This document shows positions 16,646 to 25,841 of a stretch of 64,000 nucleotides of DNA, in pieces. The DNA is taken from positions 248,001-312,000 of the forward strand of contig OZ253669.1 in NCBI GenBank assembly GCA_965263375.1. Reading direction: 5' to 3'. Position numbers and translations under genes: made by a program. Positions within the stretch are counted from its first letter, which is position 1; every line of letters begins with the position of its first letter. Source of the stretch: JAJFFW01 sp965263375 (GTDB lineage: Bacteria > Pseudomonadota > Alphaproteobacteria > Caulobacterales > Parvularculaceae). A model generated the notes under the pieces. That model had not been told where the DNA came from. It saw nothing but the letters and a program-made list of their open reading frames with translations, and searched no databases.

Positions 16646-18211
16646 CTAAAGGTCTTGCGCTTGTCCAGCGTCAAGTCGTTTCAAGATTTGTTTAGCGCGC
16701 CTGCGATAGGCGCGCTTTTTTTCTGCGGAAAGACGGTCCCAATTACTAAAGATGCGGCCAAGCCGGGGGTTAGTATTCAGATATTTTTCATTGCGCACTA
16801 AAAAGTCCCAATAAAGCGCATTAAAAGGGCAAGAGCCTTCTTCTGTCTTTTTGCGCACGTTATAGGCGCATTCTGCGCAATAGGTTGACATGCGGTTTAT
16901 ATAGGCGCCGCTGGCGGCATAGGGCTTAGACGCAAGACGTCCGCCATCAGCGAAAAGCGCCATGCCAATTACATTGGGGGCTTCCACCCATTCATAAGCA
17001 TCGGCGTAGACGGCCAGGTACCATTCGTGTACCGCAAATGGGTCAAGGCCAGCAAGAAGGGCGAAATTCCCAGTAATCATTAACCGTTGAATATGGTGGG
17101 CGTACGCCTCATCTTTTGTTTGTTTGATCGTTGAGCGCAGGCAGGCCATATCCGTTTTTGCTGTCCAATAAAATTCCGGCAAGGCCCGATTGGCGCTAAA
17201 GAAATTTTCTTTTGTGTAGCTAGGCCCTTGCCGCCAATAAAGGCCGCGCACATATTCCCGCCAGCCGATAATCTGACGAATAAACCCCTCAACGGCGTTA
17301 AGCGGTGCGCGCCCATCGTCGTAGGCTTGTTCAGCTTGCCGGCAAAGCGTTAAGGGGTTGAGCAAACCGGCGTTCACATAATGCGATAGTACTGAGTGGA
17401 ACAAAAAAGGCTCGCCCTTAATCATCGCATCTTGATAATCTCCAAACAGAGGAAGCGCATTTTTGAAAAAATCATCGGCCGCCCTTTGCGCATCCGCATT
17501 TGTGACTGCAAACCAGAAGGGTGTTGCCGCGCCAAAGTGATCGTGAAACTGATTTTCAACCAGGCTAATCACCTCTTGTGTAATTTCATCTGGCTTAAAT
17601 TGTTGCGGCGCTGGTGGGCTTAGGCCCTGTTGGGGCGGCTTGCGGTTTTCTTGATCAAAATTCCACTGCCCGCCAATAGGCGCGCCATGGTCCATCAGCA
17701 GCCCAGTTTTTTTGCGCATTTCACGATAGAAATATTCCATACGAAGGGTTTTTCGCCCTTGCGCCCAACTGGAAAATTCTTGGTGGGTGCATAAAAACCG
17801 ATCATCATCAAGAATATCGATCGGAACGCCTGTCGCAGAAGGCCATGTTTTCATCTCTTCTAATAATCGCCACTCCCCCGGTTCTGTGACCATGATTTTT
17901 TGGGCTTTATGTTTTGTGATTTCGTCGGCGATTACAGCGCGGAAAGAAGGTGCTGGCGCCCCCTTGGTCGGCCAGGGCGTATATTCAATGCGCCATCCTT
18001 TTTGTCTAAGCTCATGGGCGAAATGGCGCATCGCTGAAAAAAGAAAGATGATTTTCTTTTTATGATGTTTCACATAAGAGGCTTCTTCCCCAACTTCCGC
18101 CATGACGATGATATCGCGGGATTTTTCTGCCGCTTTGAGGCTGGAAATATCTATAGAAAGCTGGTCCCCAAGGATAAGAACAAGTCGCGGCGGTTTTTGT
18201 TCGCTTTTCAC
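16646..18211 (-). CDS. Prokaryotic FeS-type photolyase/cryptochrome ((6-4) photolyase family)
   Basis: 521 residues from the GTG at 18211, whose last bases form a GTGA overlap with the stop of the upstream SDR gene. The N-terminal Rossmann-like domain starts RLVLILGDQLS, as in the deoxyribodipyrimidine photolyase-related (FeS-BCP, PhrB) group rather than class I photolyases. The FAD domain includes EGFIRQIIGWREYVRGLYW and GNFALLAGLDPFAVHEWYLA. Four Cys near residues 354, 441, 444 and 457 (the latter in STYCAECAYN and GSCPF) fit the [4Fe-4S] ligand spacing of PhrB. It probably repairs UV (6-4) lesions or acts as a blue-light receptor. It converges on cysH with only 4 bases between the stops. 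Confidence 0.93.
   Translation of the reverse strand: MKSEQKPPRLVLILGDQLSIDISSLKAAEKSRDIIVMAEVGEEASYVKHHKKKIIFLFSAMRHFAHELRQKGWRIEYTPWPTKGAPAPSFRAVIADEITKHKAQKIMVTEPGEWRLLEEMKTWPSATGVPIDILDDDRFLCTHQEFSSWAQGRKTLRMEYFYREMRKKTGLLMDHGAPIGGQWNFDQENRKPPQQGLSPPAPQQFKPDEITQEVISLVENQFHDHFGAATPFWFAVTNADAQRAADDFFKNALPLFGDYQDAMIKGEPFLFHSVLSHYVNAGLLNPLTLCRQAEQAYDDGRAPLNAVEGFIRQIIGWREYVRGLYWRQGPSYTKENFFSANRALPEFYWTAKTDMACLRSTIKQTKDEAYAHHIQRLMITGNFALLAGLDPFAVHEWYLAVYADAYEWVEAPNVIGMALFADGGRLASKPYAASGAYINRMSTYCAECAYNVRKKTEEGSCPFNALYWDFLVRNEKYLNTNPRLGRIFSNWDRLSAEKKRAYRRRAKQILKRLDAGQAQDL
16694..16722 (+). terminator. Terminator of the sulfur operon, embedded in the convergent photolyase gene
   Basis: A perfect 9-bp stem AGCGCGCCT/AGGCGCGCT with a 5-base loop, followed by seven T on the plus strand. 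It begins about 50 bases after the cysH stop and lies wholly within the last codons of the photolyase gene on the other strand. Confidence 0.85.
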
Positions 18212-18921
18212 CAAATGACCTCTTTGCCCGCATAGTCGAAAAACTTCCCCGTATCGTTTGGTTCCAGATTATTTAGGACGGTGAGCATTTGTCCGGCCGC
18301 CTCACTTGGCGTCGCTGTATAGCGCCCCTTTGCGTATTGGCGGGTAAGGGGCGTTTCAATCGTGCCGGGGTGTAATGCAACGACTACTGATTTTGGCCGT
18401 ATGCGTTTTATTTCAATCGCAGCGCAGCGCACGATTTGGTTTAGCGCTGCTTTTGAGGCGCGATAGCTGATCCAGCCGCCAAGACGATTATCGCCGATCG
18501 ACCCGACCCGCGCCGACAGTGTGGCGAATACGCTCTTGTTGTCTTTGGTGAGGAGGGGGGCGAAATGTTTGAACAACAAAGCGGGGCCAATGGCGTTGAT
18601 GGCGAATGCATGGGCCATCGCGTAAGGTCTAAGGGCAAGGAAAGATTTTTCAGGCGAATCTCCGCCTGCTTCTAAGACGCCGGTTGCATCGAAAATTAAA
18701 TCGAATGATTTTCCCGCTTCTTGATACTGCGCGGCGGCGCTTTCAATGCTTTCTTCATTTTGAAGATCAAAACCGTCCGCGCGCCGGCTTAAAGTTTCAA
18801 CGCCTTTGCTGCGTTGCAGAAAATCGCAGACAGCCGCGCCAATACCGCCGCTTGCCCCAATAACGAGACAATTGTTGAAATCACTCTCTAAAATAGCTTG
18901 TGGGAAAAATTTCTTGTTCAT
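18208..18921 (-). CDS. Short-chain dehydrogenase/reductase (SDR), CsgA-like
   Basis: 237 residues from the ATG at 18921, next to AGGAG; a longer frame from a GTG at 18978 lacks family sequence. It has the NAD(P)-binding motif VIGASGGIGAAV, a NAG-like position (FAINAIGP), and the catalytic Ser...YRASK (ISYRASKAALNQ). The late motif LHPGTIETPLTRQY is typical of the CsgA-type SDR group often linked with photolyase genes. It overlaps the photolyase gene by 4 bases, so the two are co-translated. The substrate is unknown. It is divergent from ftsK. Confidence 0.9.
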   Translation of the reverse strand: MNKKFFPQAILESDFNNCLVIGASGGIGAAVCDFLQRSKGVETLSRRADGFDLQNEESIESAAAQYQEAGKSFDLIFDATGVLEAGGDSPEKSFLALRPYAMAHAFAINAIGPALLFKHFAPLLTKDNKSVFATLSARVGSIGDNRLGGWISYRASKAALNQIVRCAAIEIKRIRPKSVVVALHPGTIETPLTRQYAKGRYTATPSEAAGQMLTVLNNLEPNDTGKFFDYAGKEVIW

Positions 18922-19066
18922 TTCTCCTATACGGTAGTCGTTGTAACTTAGATTTGGGTTGCCGATCGCGGCGAACACGCAAAAATAACGAGCAAAAAGT
19001 TAACACGCATTAACACATTTCCTTTTTCATCGTGGCAGACTTTTTTCTCAGCTATAGGTAACCGCT

Positions 19067-21487
19067 ATGCCGCGTTCATCACCTCGCTCCTATGACGAGC
19101 CGACTTTAAGTGACCGTTTGCAATCTTGGCGACGGCTGACTGTTCATCGCTTGGGCGGCGGCGCCATGGTTGCGCTTGGGATCTGGTTTTCTGTTGCCCT
19201 CGCAACCCATTCGGTTAGCGACCCGAGCTTTAACACCGCAACGCCAGCGCCGGTCGCCAATTGGGCAGGCGCCTTTGGCGCAAAAGCGGCGGACTTCTTT
19301 TTGCAAATGTTTGGCGGCGCCGCGATGTTGGTAATAGCGCCATTGATGATTTGGGGCGTGTCGGCGGTAGTGCGCGGTGCGCCAGATAAAACGACGCGCG
19401 AAGCGTGGTTTCGGTTTGCTTTATTCCCGGCTGCGTTACTTGCGGCGGCGGGGTTTGCGGCCGCCTTGCCAGCGCCAGCAACATGGCCCTTCGCTGTTAG
19501 TGTCGGCGGGGTCATCGGCGATCAGCTTTATGGCGGTTTAAATGGCCTTTGGGCCAGCATATTGCCATCGCCTGCCCCTTTGTTGCCGCGGTTACTAGCG
19601 GGCGGAATTTTCTTAGGCCTCGCCTTTGCTTTTTATCCCATCGTTTGCGGGCTTACCGGGCCGCGCTTTGCTGCTGCGGCGCGTACGCTTGGCGTAAGCA
19701 GTCAGGCGCTCACCGCTTTTGCCGAAGATAAAATCGCGGCCTGGCGGGCGCCGCTGGAGCGCGAAGAGCCCGCATTGGAAGGTGAAGAAGAATACGAAGA
19801 AGAGTACGAATACGAAGAAGTCGCTGAAGAAGCAGCGCCAGACACTTTCTTCGAAGAAGAAGTTGACGAACAAGAATCTTCCACAAAACGCAAGATTATC
19901 CGTGAGAAGCCGGGTAAGAAAAAAGAAAGTAAGCGCGAGGCGCGCGAGCGCCAGCCGGAACTGCCCGTATTTACACCTGGCTCATATCAATTGCCGCCGC
20001 TTAATTTGCTGGCCAAGCCGAAACCTGGTCATCGCCTGCAAGTTTCTGATGAAGCGCTTGAGCAAAATGCGCGGATGCTGGAAACGGTGCTCGCTGATTT
20101 CGGCGTGCGCGGTGAGATTATTAATGTCCGTCCCGGCCCAGTGGTCACCCTTTATGAGCTCGAGCCAGCGGCTGGCGTGAAGTCCTCCCGCGTAATTGGT
20201 CTTGCTGATGATATCGCGCGGTCAATGAGCGCGGTCGCCGCCCGTGTGGCGGTTGTGCCAGGGCGCAACGCCATCGGAATCGAGCTGCCGAACCAGGACC
20301 GGGAGATGGTCTATGTGCGTGAACTTCTAGGCTCCAGCGAATATGAAAAAAGCCGGGGCGATCTTACGCTTTCCCTAGGCGTCAGTATCGGCGGGGAGCC
20401 GGTTTACGCTGACCTCGCCCGCATGCCGCATTTGTTGATCGCCGGGACGACGGGTTCCGGTAAGTCCGTCGGCATCAACACCATGATCGTCTCGCTGCTT
20501 TATCGGTTGCCGCCGGATGCGTGTAAGTTGATTATGATCGACCCGAAAATGCTTGAACTATCGGTTTATGAAGGTATTCCGCATCTTCTTTCTCCTGTTG
20601 TGACGGACCCTAGAAAAGCGGTTGTGGCCCTTAAATGGACCGTTCGCGAAATGGAAGAGCGCTATCAGCGCATGTCAAAGGTTGGGGTGCGGAATATTGC
20701 GGGCTTTAACCAAAAGGTTTTAGAAGCGGCGGAAAATAACGACGTTCTATCGCGCACCGTTCACACTGGTTATGACGAGGAAACGGGCGAGCCGGTCTAT
20801 GAGACGGAAGAATTCGATTTTGAACCCATGCCCTTTATCGTCGTTGTGATCGACGAGGTGGCGGACCTGATGATGGTCGCCGGTAAGGATATTGAAGGCA
20901 TGGTCCAGCGCTTGGCCCAGATGGCCCGCGCCGCCGGTATTCACCTTATCATGGCGACGCAGCGCCCATCGGTTGATGTTATCACCGGTACGATCAAAGC
21001 GAACTTCCCCACCCGGATCAGTTTTCAGGTCACGTCGAAGATTGACAGCCGTACGATACTGGGCGAACAGGGTGCGGAGCAATTGCTCGGTCAAGGCGAT
21101 ATGCTTTATATGGCTGGCGGCGGACGCATTAAGCGTGTCCATGGCGGGTTTATCGCCGATGATGAAGTTGAGAGCATTGTGAAGTTCCTGAAGAAACAGG
21201 GCGCGCCGGAATATGTTCAAGAAGTCACTGAGATGAAGGACGAGGACGGCGGAGATTTTGGCCTTGATATTGGCGGCAACACCTCCTCCGGCGATGCGCT
21301 TTATGACAAGGCGGTGGCGATCGTTCTGCGTGACCGTAAGGCCTCCACCTCATACATCCAGCGGCGGCTACAGATCGGCTATAACCGCGCCGCGACGCTC
21401 ATTGAACAGATGGAAGAAGAAGGCGTGATCTCGTCTGCGAACCATGCTGGCAAGCGGCAAATCCTGGTTGGTGAAGACGCGGCTTAG
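19067..21487 (+). CDS. ftsK: DNA translocase FtsK
   Basis: 806 residues. The N-terminal part has about four membrane segments (residues ~25-205). A highly acidic then basic linker follows (EEEYEEEYEYEEV near residue 240). The alpha/beta motor has the Walker A motif AGTTGSGKSVGIN near residue 460, KLIMIDPKMLELSVYEGIPH and the Walker B stretch FIVVVIDEVADLMMVAG. The C-terminal gamma winged-helix domain (ASTSYIQRRLQIGYNRAA) reads KOPS sites. It anchors at the septum and pumps chromosome termini during division. The last four bases overlap the convergent GNAT gene. Confidence 0.98.
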   Translation: MPRSSPRSYDEPTLSDRLQSWRRLTVHRLGGGAMVALGIWFSVALATHSVSDPSFNTATPAPVANWAGAFGAKAADFFLQMFGGAAMLVIAPLMIWGVSAVVRGAPDKTTREAWFRFALFPAALLAAAGFAAALPAPATWPFAVSVGGVIGDQLYGGLNGLWASILPSPAPLLPRLLAGGIFLGLAFAFYPIVCGLTGPRFAAAARTLGVSSQALTAFAEDKIAAWRAPLEREEPALEGEEEYEEEYEYEEVAEEAAPDTFFEEEVDEQESSTKRKIIREKPGKKKESKREARERQPELPVFTPGSYQLPPLNLLAKPKPGHRLQVSDEALEQNARMLETVLADFGVRGEIINVRPGPVVTLYELEPAAGVKSSRVIGLADDIARSMSAVAARVAVVPGRNAIGIELPNQDREMVYVRELLGSSEYEKSRGDLTLSLGVSIGGEPVYADLARMPHLLIAGTTGSGKSVGINTMIVSLLYRLPPDACKLIMIDPKMLELSVYEGIPHLLSPVVTDPRKAVVALKWTVREMEERYQRMSKVGVRNIAGFNQKVLEAAENNDVLSRTVHTGYDEETGEPVYETEEFDFEPMPFIVVVIDEVADLMMVAGKDIEGMVQRLAQMARAAGIHLIMATQRPSVDVITGTIKANFPTRISFQVTSKIDSRTILGEQGAEQLLGQGDMLYMAGGGRIKRVHGGFIADDEVESIVKFLKKQGAPEYVQEVTEMKDEDGGDFGLDIGGNTSSGDALYDKAVAIVLRDRKASTSYIQRRLQIGYNRAATLIEQMEEEGVISSANHAGKRQILVGEDAA

Positions 21488-21960
21488 TCAACGAGCGATT
21501 TTTCCATCGCGAAACGACGAAGCATTTGATTGTTGCGCTCTGCGGTTTCTTCTGTTGTCACCGTAAAGCCCATCGCGGCAAAGGCTGGGCGCGCCATCAG
21601 GCTCGCATGCACGCTCAAAACTTGCACGCCATCAGCACGAGCCTTTGTTTCAATGTTTTCATAAAGCCTTCGGAACAGGCCGGTTCCTTGCGCGCTTGGC
21701 CGAATAAAAACCAGATTGATATAGCCCTTTGGCGCAAGGCTCATAAAGCCAGTGACATGCCCTGACATGTCTTCCAATATTATTGATTGGCCTGCTAACT
21801 TTTCTATCCACTCCGTGCCAGAAAATGGGGCGGGCAGCCATGCAATGCGTTGTTCCTCGCTGTAAAGGCTTGGCCCATTGCGGATAGCGTCAAACATCAC
21901 CTCGCCCAGTTGATCGAAGTCGTCTTCTGTCGCCCAACGCAGTGTCTTTTGCATATTCAT
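21484..21960 (-). CDS. GNAT-family N-acetyltransferase
   Basis: 158 residues with the GNAT fold. The acetyl-CoA pyrophosphate loop appears as IRPSAQGTGLFRRLYENI, the preceding strand as GYINLVFI, and the C-terminal part as ARPAFAAMGFTVTTEETAERN. The start could be the first or third codon. It overlaps the end of ftsK by 4 bases on the opposite strand. Nothing indicates the substrate. Confidence 0.85.
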   Translation of the reverse strand: MNMQKTLRWATEDDFDQLGEVMFDAIRNGPSLYSEEQRIAWLPAPFSGTEWIEKLAGQSIILEDMSGHVTGFMSLAPKGYINLVFIRPSAQGTGLFRRLYENIETKARADGVQVLSVHASLMARPAFAAMGFTVTTEETAERNNQMLRRFAMEKSLVD

Positions 21961-22102
21961 GAGAATTTTTTATCTAGGGGTTTTGTGCGCGCTTCGGTTT
22001 AGTAGGGCTTGTTTACAGCATTTTCTAGGCGTCGCTTCGCACTATCCCCCTCCTTTAAAATCGCGCTATAGTAGGCCCCCTAATTTATAAGAAGAGGCGA
22101 TC

Positions 22103-23566
22103 ATGGTCGATCCGATGATGTCGATACCAGCCGATGATTTAACCCCGTTTGAAAGCGCTGATGAGGCGGTGGACCGGCTCGGTGCGCTGTATGATGCGGC
22201 GATTGCGGCGGTGGAAAGCCAATTTGATGACTTTGCTGCGGGAAAGTTAGACCCCCACGCGATTGAAGCGCCGGTTTATCCTTATTTGCTTGCTGAAGTG
22301 CCCGCAAAAAGCGCGCAGATGATGAGCAATCTAGCGTTGGGGCGCACCGCGTCGGTAAGTTACTATGGCGCGGATATTACGAACCCCCAGCTTTTTCGGT
22401 TTTATTTAAAAGAACAGCTGACGCGAATGACGGGCAAATATAACGCCAAGCTTTCGGTCGGCAATTCCCGCACGCCGATCCCTTTAAGCTTTGCGATGGA
22501 GGCGGCGGACGCATCTTTAACGCCGGAACAGCGCCAGGAATTATCCTTTTATTTCCATACGCCAAATTTGACCGCAACGAATGATGATATTATCGATGGG
22601 CGGCGGATTTTGGATCGTGACGGGCCTTTACCCCTGTCGCAATTTACCGCAGCGCGTACGGACTATTCGCTCCATCGTATTCGCCATTATACGGCGACGC
22701 CGCCTAGCAGCTTTCAAAATTTTATTCTTTTTACGAATTATCAACGCTATGTTGAGGAATTCCTAGACTATGCGCGCACAGAAGTGGCGGCGGGCCGCGC
22801 CGACGCGTTGGTTGAACCGGGCGGGCGCACAACGCTTCCGGGTAAGCCAGCGGACGGGCCGCCTATTGCGAAACTGCCGCAAATGCCCGCTTATCACTTG
22901 GTTCAACCGGGCCATAATGGCATCACCCTTGTAAATATTGGCGTTGGCCCGTCAAACGCCAAGACAATTACGGATCATCTTGCGGTTTTGCGCCCCCATG
23001 TGTGGTTGATGATTGGCCATTGCGGCGGCTTGCGGCGCACGCAAAGACTGGGGGATTATGTTCTCGCCCATGCTTATTTGCGGGACGATAAAGTCTTGGA
23101 TGAAATGTTGCCGCCATCAATACCGCTGCCCACGTTGGCGGAGGTGCAGCTTGGCTTGACCCGCGCCACCCAGGAAGTAACGGGCCTTGCCCAAGATAAG
23201 CTGAAAGAACGTCTGCGCACCGGCACGGTGGTGACAACGTCTGACAGGAATTGGGAGCTTCGATTTGATCAGCTTGCGGTGCATTTGAACCAGGCCCGCG
23301 CGATCGCAATTGATATGGAATCAGCGACTATCGCTGCGAACGGTTATCGCTACCGCGTTCCTTACGGCACGCTTCTTTGCGTTTCTGACCGTCCCTTGCA
23401 TGGCGAAATAAAACTGCCCGGTATGGCGGATGCGTTTTACGAGGCAAGCGTGTCCCAGCACCTCGACATCGGCCTTCGCGCTGTTGAACTCCTGCGCGAT
23501 GAGGCGGAGGCGGGAACGCTCCACTCCCGCAAGTTACGCAGTTTCGATGAGCCGTTTTTACGGTAG
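22103..23566 (+). CDS. amn: AMP nucleosidase
   Basis: 487 residues, normal for the family. The N-terminal AMP nucleosidase domain (LGRTASVSYYGADITNPQLFRFYLKEQL) is followed by a phosphorylase-fold catalytic domain with HNGITLVNIGVGPSNAKTI, MIGHCGGLRRTQRLGDYVLA and the nucleoside-binding IDMESATIAANGYRYRVPYG. It splits AMP to adenine and ribose 5-phosphate, tuning adenylate pools. The start ATG follows AAGAAGAGG. The gene stands alone; the REP-like elements start 40 bases after it. Confidence 0.95.
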   Translation: MVDPMMSIPADDLTPFESADEAVDRLGALYDAAIAAVESQFDDFAAGKLDPHAIEAPVYPYLLAEVPAKSAQMMSNLALGRTASVSYYGADITNPQLFRFYLKEQLTRMTGKYNAKLSVGNSRTPIPLSFAMEAADASLTPEQRQELSFYFHTPNLTATNDDIIDGRRILDRDGPLPLSQFTAARTDYSLHRIRHYTATPPSSFQNFILFTNYQRYVEEFLDYARTEVAAGRADALVEPGGRTTLPGKPADGPPIAKLPQMPAYHLVQPGHNGITLVNIGVGPSNAKTITDHLAVLRPHVWLMIGHCGGLRRTQRLGDYVLAHAYLRDDKVLDEMLPPSIPLPTLAEVQLGLTRATQEVTGLAQDKLKERLRTGTVVTTSDRNWELRFDQLAVHLNQARAIAIDMESATIAANGYRYRVPYGTLLCVSDRPLHGEIKLPGMADAFYEASVSQHLDIGLRAVELLRDEAEAGTLHSRKLRSFDEPFLR

Positions 23567-23606
23567 GCAGGTTTTTCTCCAGTGGGACTGTGAGTGAGTA
23601 AATTTC

Positions 23607-23649
23607 CATCCTTCGAGGCCGTCCTACAGACGGCGCCTCAGGATGAGGG
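23607..23649. repeat. REP-like palindromic repeat, copy 1
   Basis: An imperfect palindrome running from CATCCTTCGAGG to CCTCAGGATGAGGG with an inner GCCGTC/GACGGC hairpin. It is nearly identical to copy 3 at 24384-24427. This type of short palindrome is common between genes in alphaproteobacteria. Confidence 0.8.
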
Positions 23650-23674
23650 TAGCCATTAATTGAGGCAGTTTTTG

Positions 23675-23726
23675 CCCTCATCCTGAGGTGTGAGCTCATT
23701 TATGAGCGAGCCTCGAAGGGTGAGGG
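23675..23726. repeat. REP-like palindromic repeat, copy 2 (inverted, variant centre)
   Basis: Shares the outer arms with copy 1 in the opposite orientation (CCCTCATCCTGAGG to CCTCGAAGGGTGAGGG) but has a different centre built on GAGCTCATTTATGAGC. Copies 1 and 2 lie only 25 bases apart and could fold together. Confidence 0.75.
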
Positions 23727-23762
23727 ACTGAATTAGCGGCTGCAAAATTACGAGTTCTGAAC

Positions 23763-24272
23763 TTAAGATCGCCGATAAGCGACGCTCAAAATAACAAAGC
23801 CAATTATTGCCCCAATCGCTGCATATTCAGCGGCATTCAGTAAAGCCACTTTCCATCCGAATGCCGTCATGACGCCATCTTCCCATTGTTGGCCGCCTCG
23901 ACCGTAATAAGTCCAGTTACCCCCAGTTCGTCCGGTAAACATTTTTGTCGCGATAGCTAACATAATAACAAATGAAATGATTGCGGCGGCGCTTGAGGCA
24001 ACAAGCCAATGAAGTAATTTCAATTTGTGTAGTAAGATCCAAATAGGTCCGCCAAAAACAGCAATAAATCCAAACCAGATGGGATAAGCGAACAATGATA
24101 CGCTTGTACCTTTTGATGCCCACCATTCTTGAAAATGCTGCGGGCCATTCGTTTCGTAAAGGCCAATGAGATACTGCCCAGTAGTGATGGCGGTGCCAAC
24201 ACCTGCCCCAATTAAGAGGGCAATGAACACTCTTAAACGAGTGGTAGTGATTGAAGGAATTTTTTTGGTCAT
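23763..24272 (-). CDS. Small integral membrane protein, unrecognised
   Basis: 169 residues from the ATG at 24272; a longer frame to 24359 adds non-conserved sequence. Four hydrophobic segments are visible (RVFIALLIGAGVGTAIT, PIWFGFIAVFGGPIWILL, HWLVASSAAAIISFVIMLAI and the C-terminal AAIGAIIGFVILSV). Between the third and fourth lies a polar, aromatic loop with WTYYGRGGQQWEDGV. I do not recognise the family. The gene is isolated between REP-like repeats on both sides. Confidence 0.65.
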   Translation of the reverse strand: MTKKIPSITTTRLRVFIALLIGAGVGTAITTGQYLIGLYETNGPQHFQEWWASKGTSVSLFAYPIWFGFIAVFGGPIWILLHKLKLLHWLVASSAAAIISFVIMLAIATKMFTGRTGGNWTYYGRGGQQWEDGVMTAFGWKVALLNAAEYAAIGAIIGFVILSVAYRRS

Positions 24273-24595
24273 GGCGTGTACGATACAAAGAAAGTTTAAA
24301 TATAGCCATAGATCAGAATGTGGCATTCGAGTCCCAACCACTACCGTCGAGCGTAGCATGACGCGGAGGGAAGTGATTTACTTCCATCCTTCGAGGCCGT
24401 CCTACGGACGGCGCCTCAGGATGAGGGGCCTGCGCGGGCTTTGGGTTTAGCCCTCTCTAAGTCGCCAGAGTAAGCAAGCCGCGAAGGAAAGAGCAGTAGT
24501 GTCTACTTTCCTCCCCCCTTTATGGGGGAGGTGTCGAGCGCTGGGAGACGGAGGCGGTAGGAACAAAAGGGCGGCGCCAGTATCCCTCAGTATCC
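24273..24595. other. Intergenic region upstream of the small membrane protein gene
   Basis: About 320 bases holding REP-like copy 3 (24384-24427) and, near its right end, a short duplication (CAGTATCCCT twice). No gene or RNA is seen. Confidence 0.5.
24384..24427. repeat. REP-like palindromic repeat, copy 3
   Basis: Differs from copy 1 by only one base in the shared core: the inner hairpin reads GCCGTCCTACGGACGGC here versus an A in copy 1. It has the same orientation as copy 1. Confidence 0.8.
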
Positions 24596-25831
24596 CTACT
24601 CCGCGGCTTTAGCGGGCGGCAGGGCGGCGCCAGTCAACGCTTCAGCGATGCGATCGGCGAGTTGTGCGGCAATTTCAGTTTTCGGGACTTCCGGCCAGTC
24701 TTCCTCGCCATCATCCGTGATCAGCGTGATGGCGTTCATTTCCCCGCCCATGGCGCAATGTTCCCCAGCGGAAACGTCATTGGCGACGATCCAGTCGCAT
24801 CCCTTACGCTCACGTTTGGCCTGGGCGTAGGTGATAATATCATCCGTCTCCGCCGCGAAGCCGACCACAAGCTCGGGGCGCCCTTCTTCCATGCGGGAGA
24901 TGGTTTTTAAAATGTCCGGGTTTTCAGCAAGCGGAATATTGGTCAGCCCGCCGCGTTCTTTTTTGATTTTGTGATCGGTTTCAAATTCCGGGCGATAATC
25001 CGCGACAGCCGCGCAGCAAATGGCGCAGTCGGCGGGCAACGCCGTCTCACACGCCGCCATCATTTGCCGCGCCGTCTCGACCATAATCGTTTCAACGCCA
25101 GCGGGGGGCTTAAGATCAGTTGGGCCCGATACCATGGTGACGCTGGCGCCAAGGTTTCGAAGCGCTGCGGCGATTGCGTATCCTTGCTTGCCGGAAGATC
25201 GATTGGCGATATACCGTACAGGATCTAATGGCTCCACGGTTGGTCCGGCGGTCAAAAGGATCTTTTTGCCGGTCAAAGGCCCAGGGCGGGTGGAAGCGAA
25301 ATAGTGCTCAACCGCATCGGCGATCACGGTAGGCTCCGCCATACGGCCGGGGCCAAATTCGCCGCAGGCCATATCCCCCTCGTCAGGACCAACGATGGTA
25401 ACGCCGTCTGATTTAAGGGTTTGTAAATTACGCTGGGTGGCCGCATGTTCCCACATGCGAACGTTCATCGCCGGGGCCATCATCACCGGCTTGTCGGTGG
25501 CGAGAAGCGCTGTGGAGGCAAGATCATTCGCAAGCCCGGTTGCGGCCTTTGCCATAAGGTCAGCGGTGGCGGGCGCAACGACAATTAGATCGGCTGAGCG
25601 CGATAGCTCAATATGGCCCATCTCCGCTTCATCGGTCAGGTTAAAAAGGTCCGTATAGCATTTATCGCCGGAAAGGCTGGCGGCCGCGAGCGGGGTGATA
25701 AAGGCCTCCCCGCCTTTGGTGAGGATCACGCGGGACTTGACGCCGCGGCGCGAAAGCTCGCGGATCAGCTCAAGGCTTTTATAAGCGGCGACGCCGCCGC
25801 CAATTATCAGTAATACAGATCGATCGGTCAT
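24596..25831 (-). CDS. coaBC: Bifunctional phosphopantothenoylcysteine decarboxylase/phosphopantothenate-cysteine ligase
   Basis: 411 residues. The N-terminal CoaC flavoprotein domain has IIGGGVAAYKSLELIREL, the catalytic-His region EMGHIELSRSADLIVVAPAT and the PAMNVRMW motif. The C-terminal CoaB ligase domain starts at KKILLTAGPTVEPLDPVRYI and includes NRSSGKQGYAIA and VGFAAETDD. It performs two steps of coenzyme A synthesis. It is the last of three minus-strand genes, 10 bases after ubiB. Confidence 0.97.
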   Translation of the reverse strand: MTDRSVLLIIGGGVAAYKSLELIRELSRRGVKSRVILTKGGEAFITPLAAASLSGDKCYTDLFNLTDEAEMGHIELSRSADLIVVAPATADLMAKAATGLANDLASTALLATDKPVMMAPAMNVRMWEHAATQRNLQTLKSDGVTIVGPDEGDMACGEFGPGRMAEPTVIADAVEHYFASTRPGPLTGKKILLTAGPTVEPLDPVRYIANRSSGKQGYAIAAALRNLGASVTMVSGPTDLKPPAGVETIMVETARQMMAACETALPADCAICCAAVADYRPEFETDHKIKKERGGLTNIPLAENPDILKTISRMEEGRPELVVGFAAETDDIITYAQAKRERKGCDWIVANDVSAGEHCAMGGEMNAITLITDDGEEDWPEVPKTEIAAQLADRIAEALTGAALPPAKAAE

Positions 25832-25841
25832 AATGGTTCTT

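Noticed and set aside
19000..19014. CtrA-like box TTAA-N6-TTAAC upstream of ftsK
   Set aside because: The spacing is one base short of the usual N7, and such AT-rich matches occur by chance.
23607..24427. Possible CRISPR repeats
   Set aside because: Only three copies, palindromic, irregularly spaced, one inverted, and no cas genes nearby.
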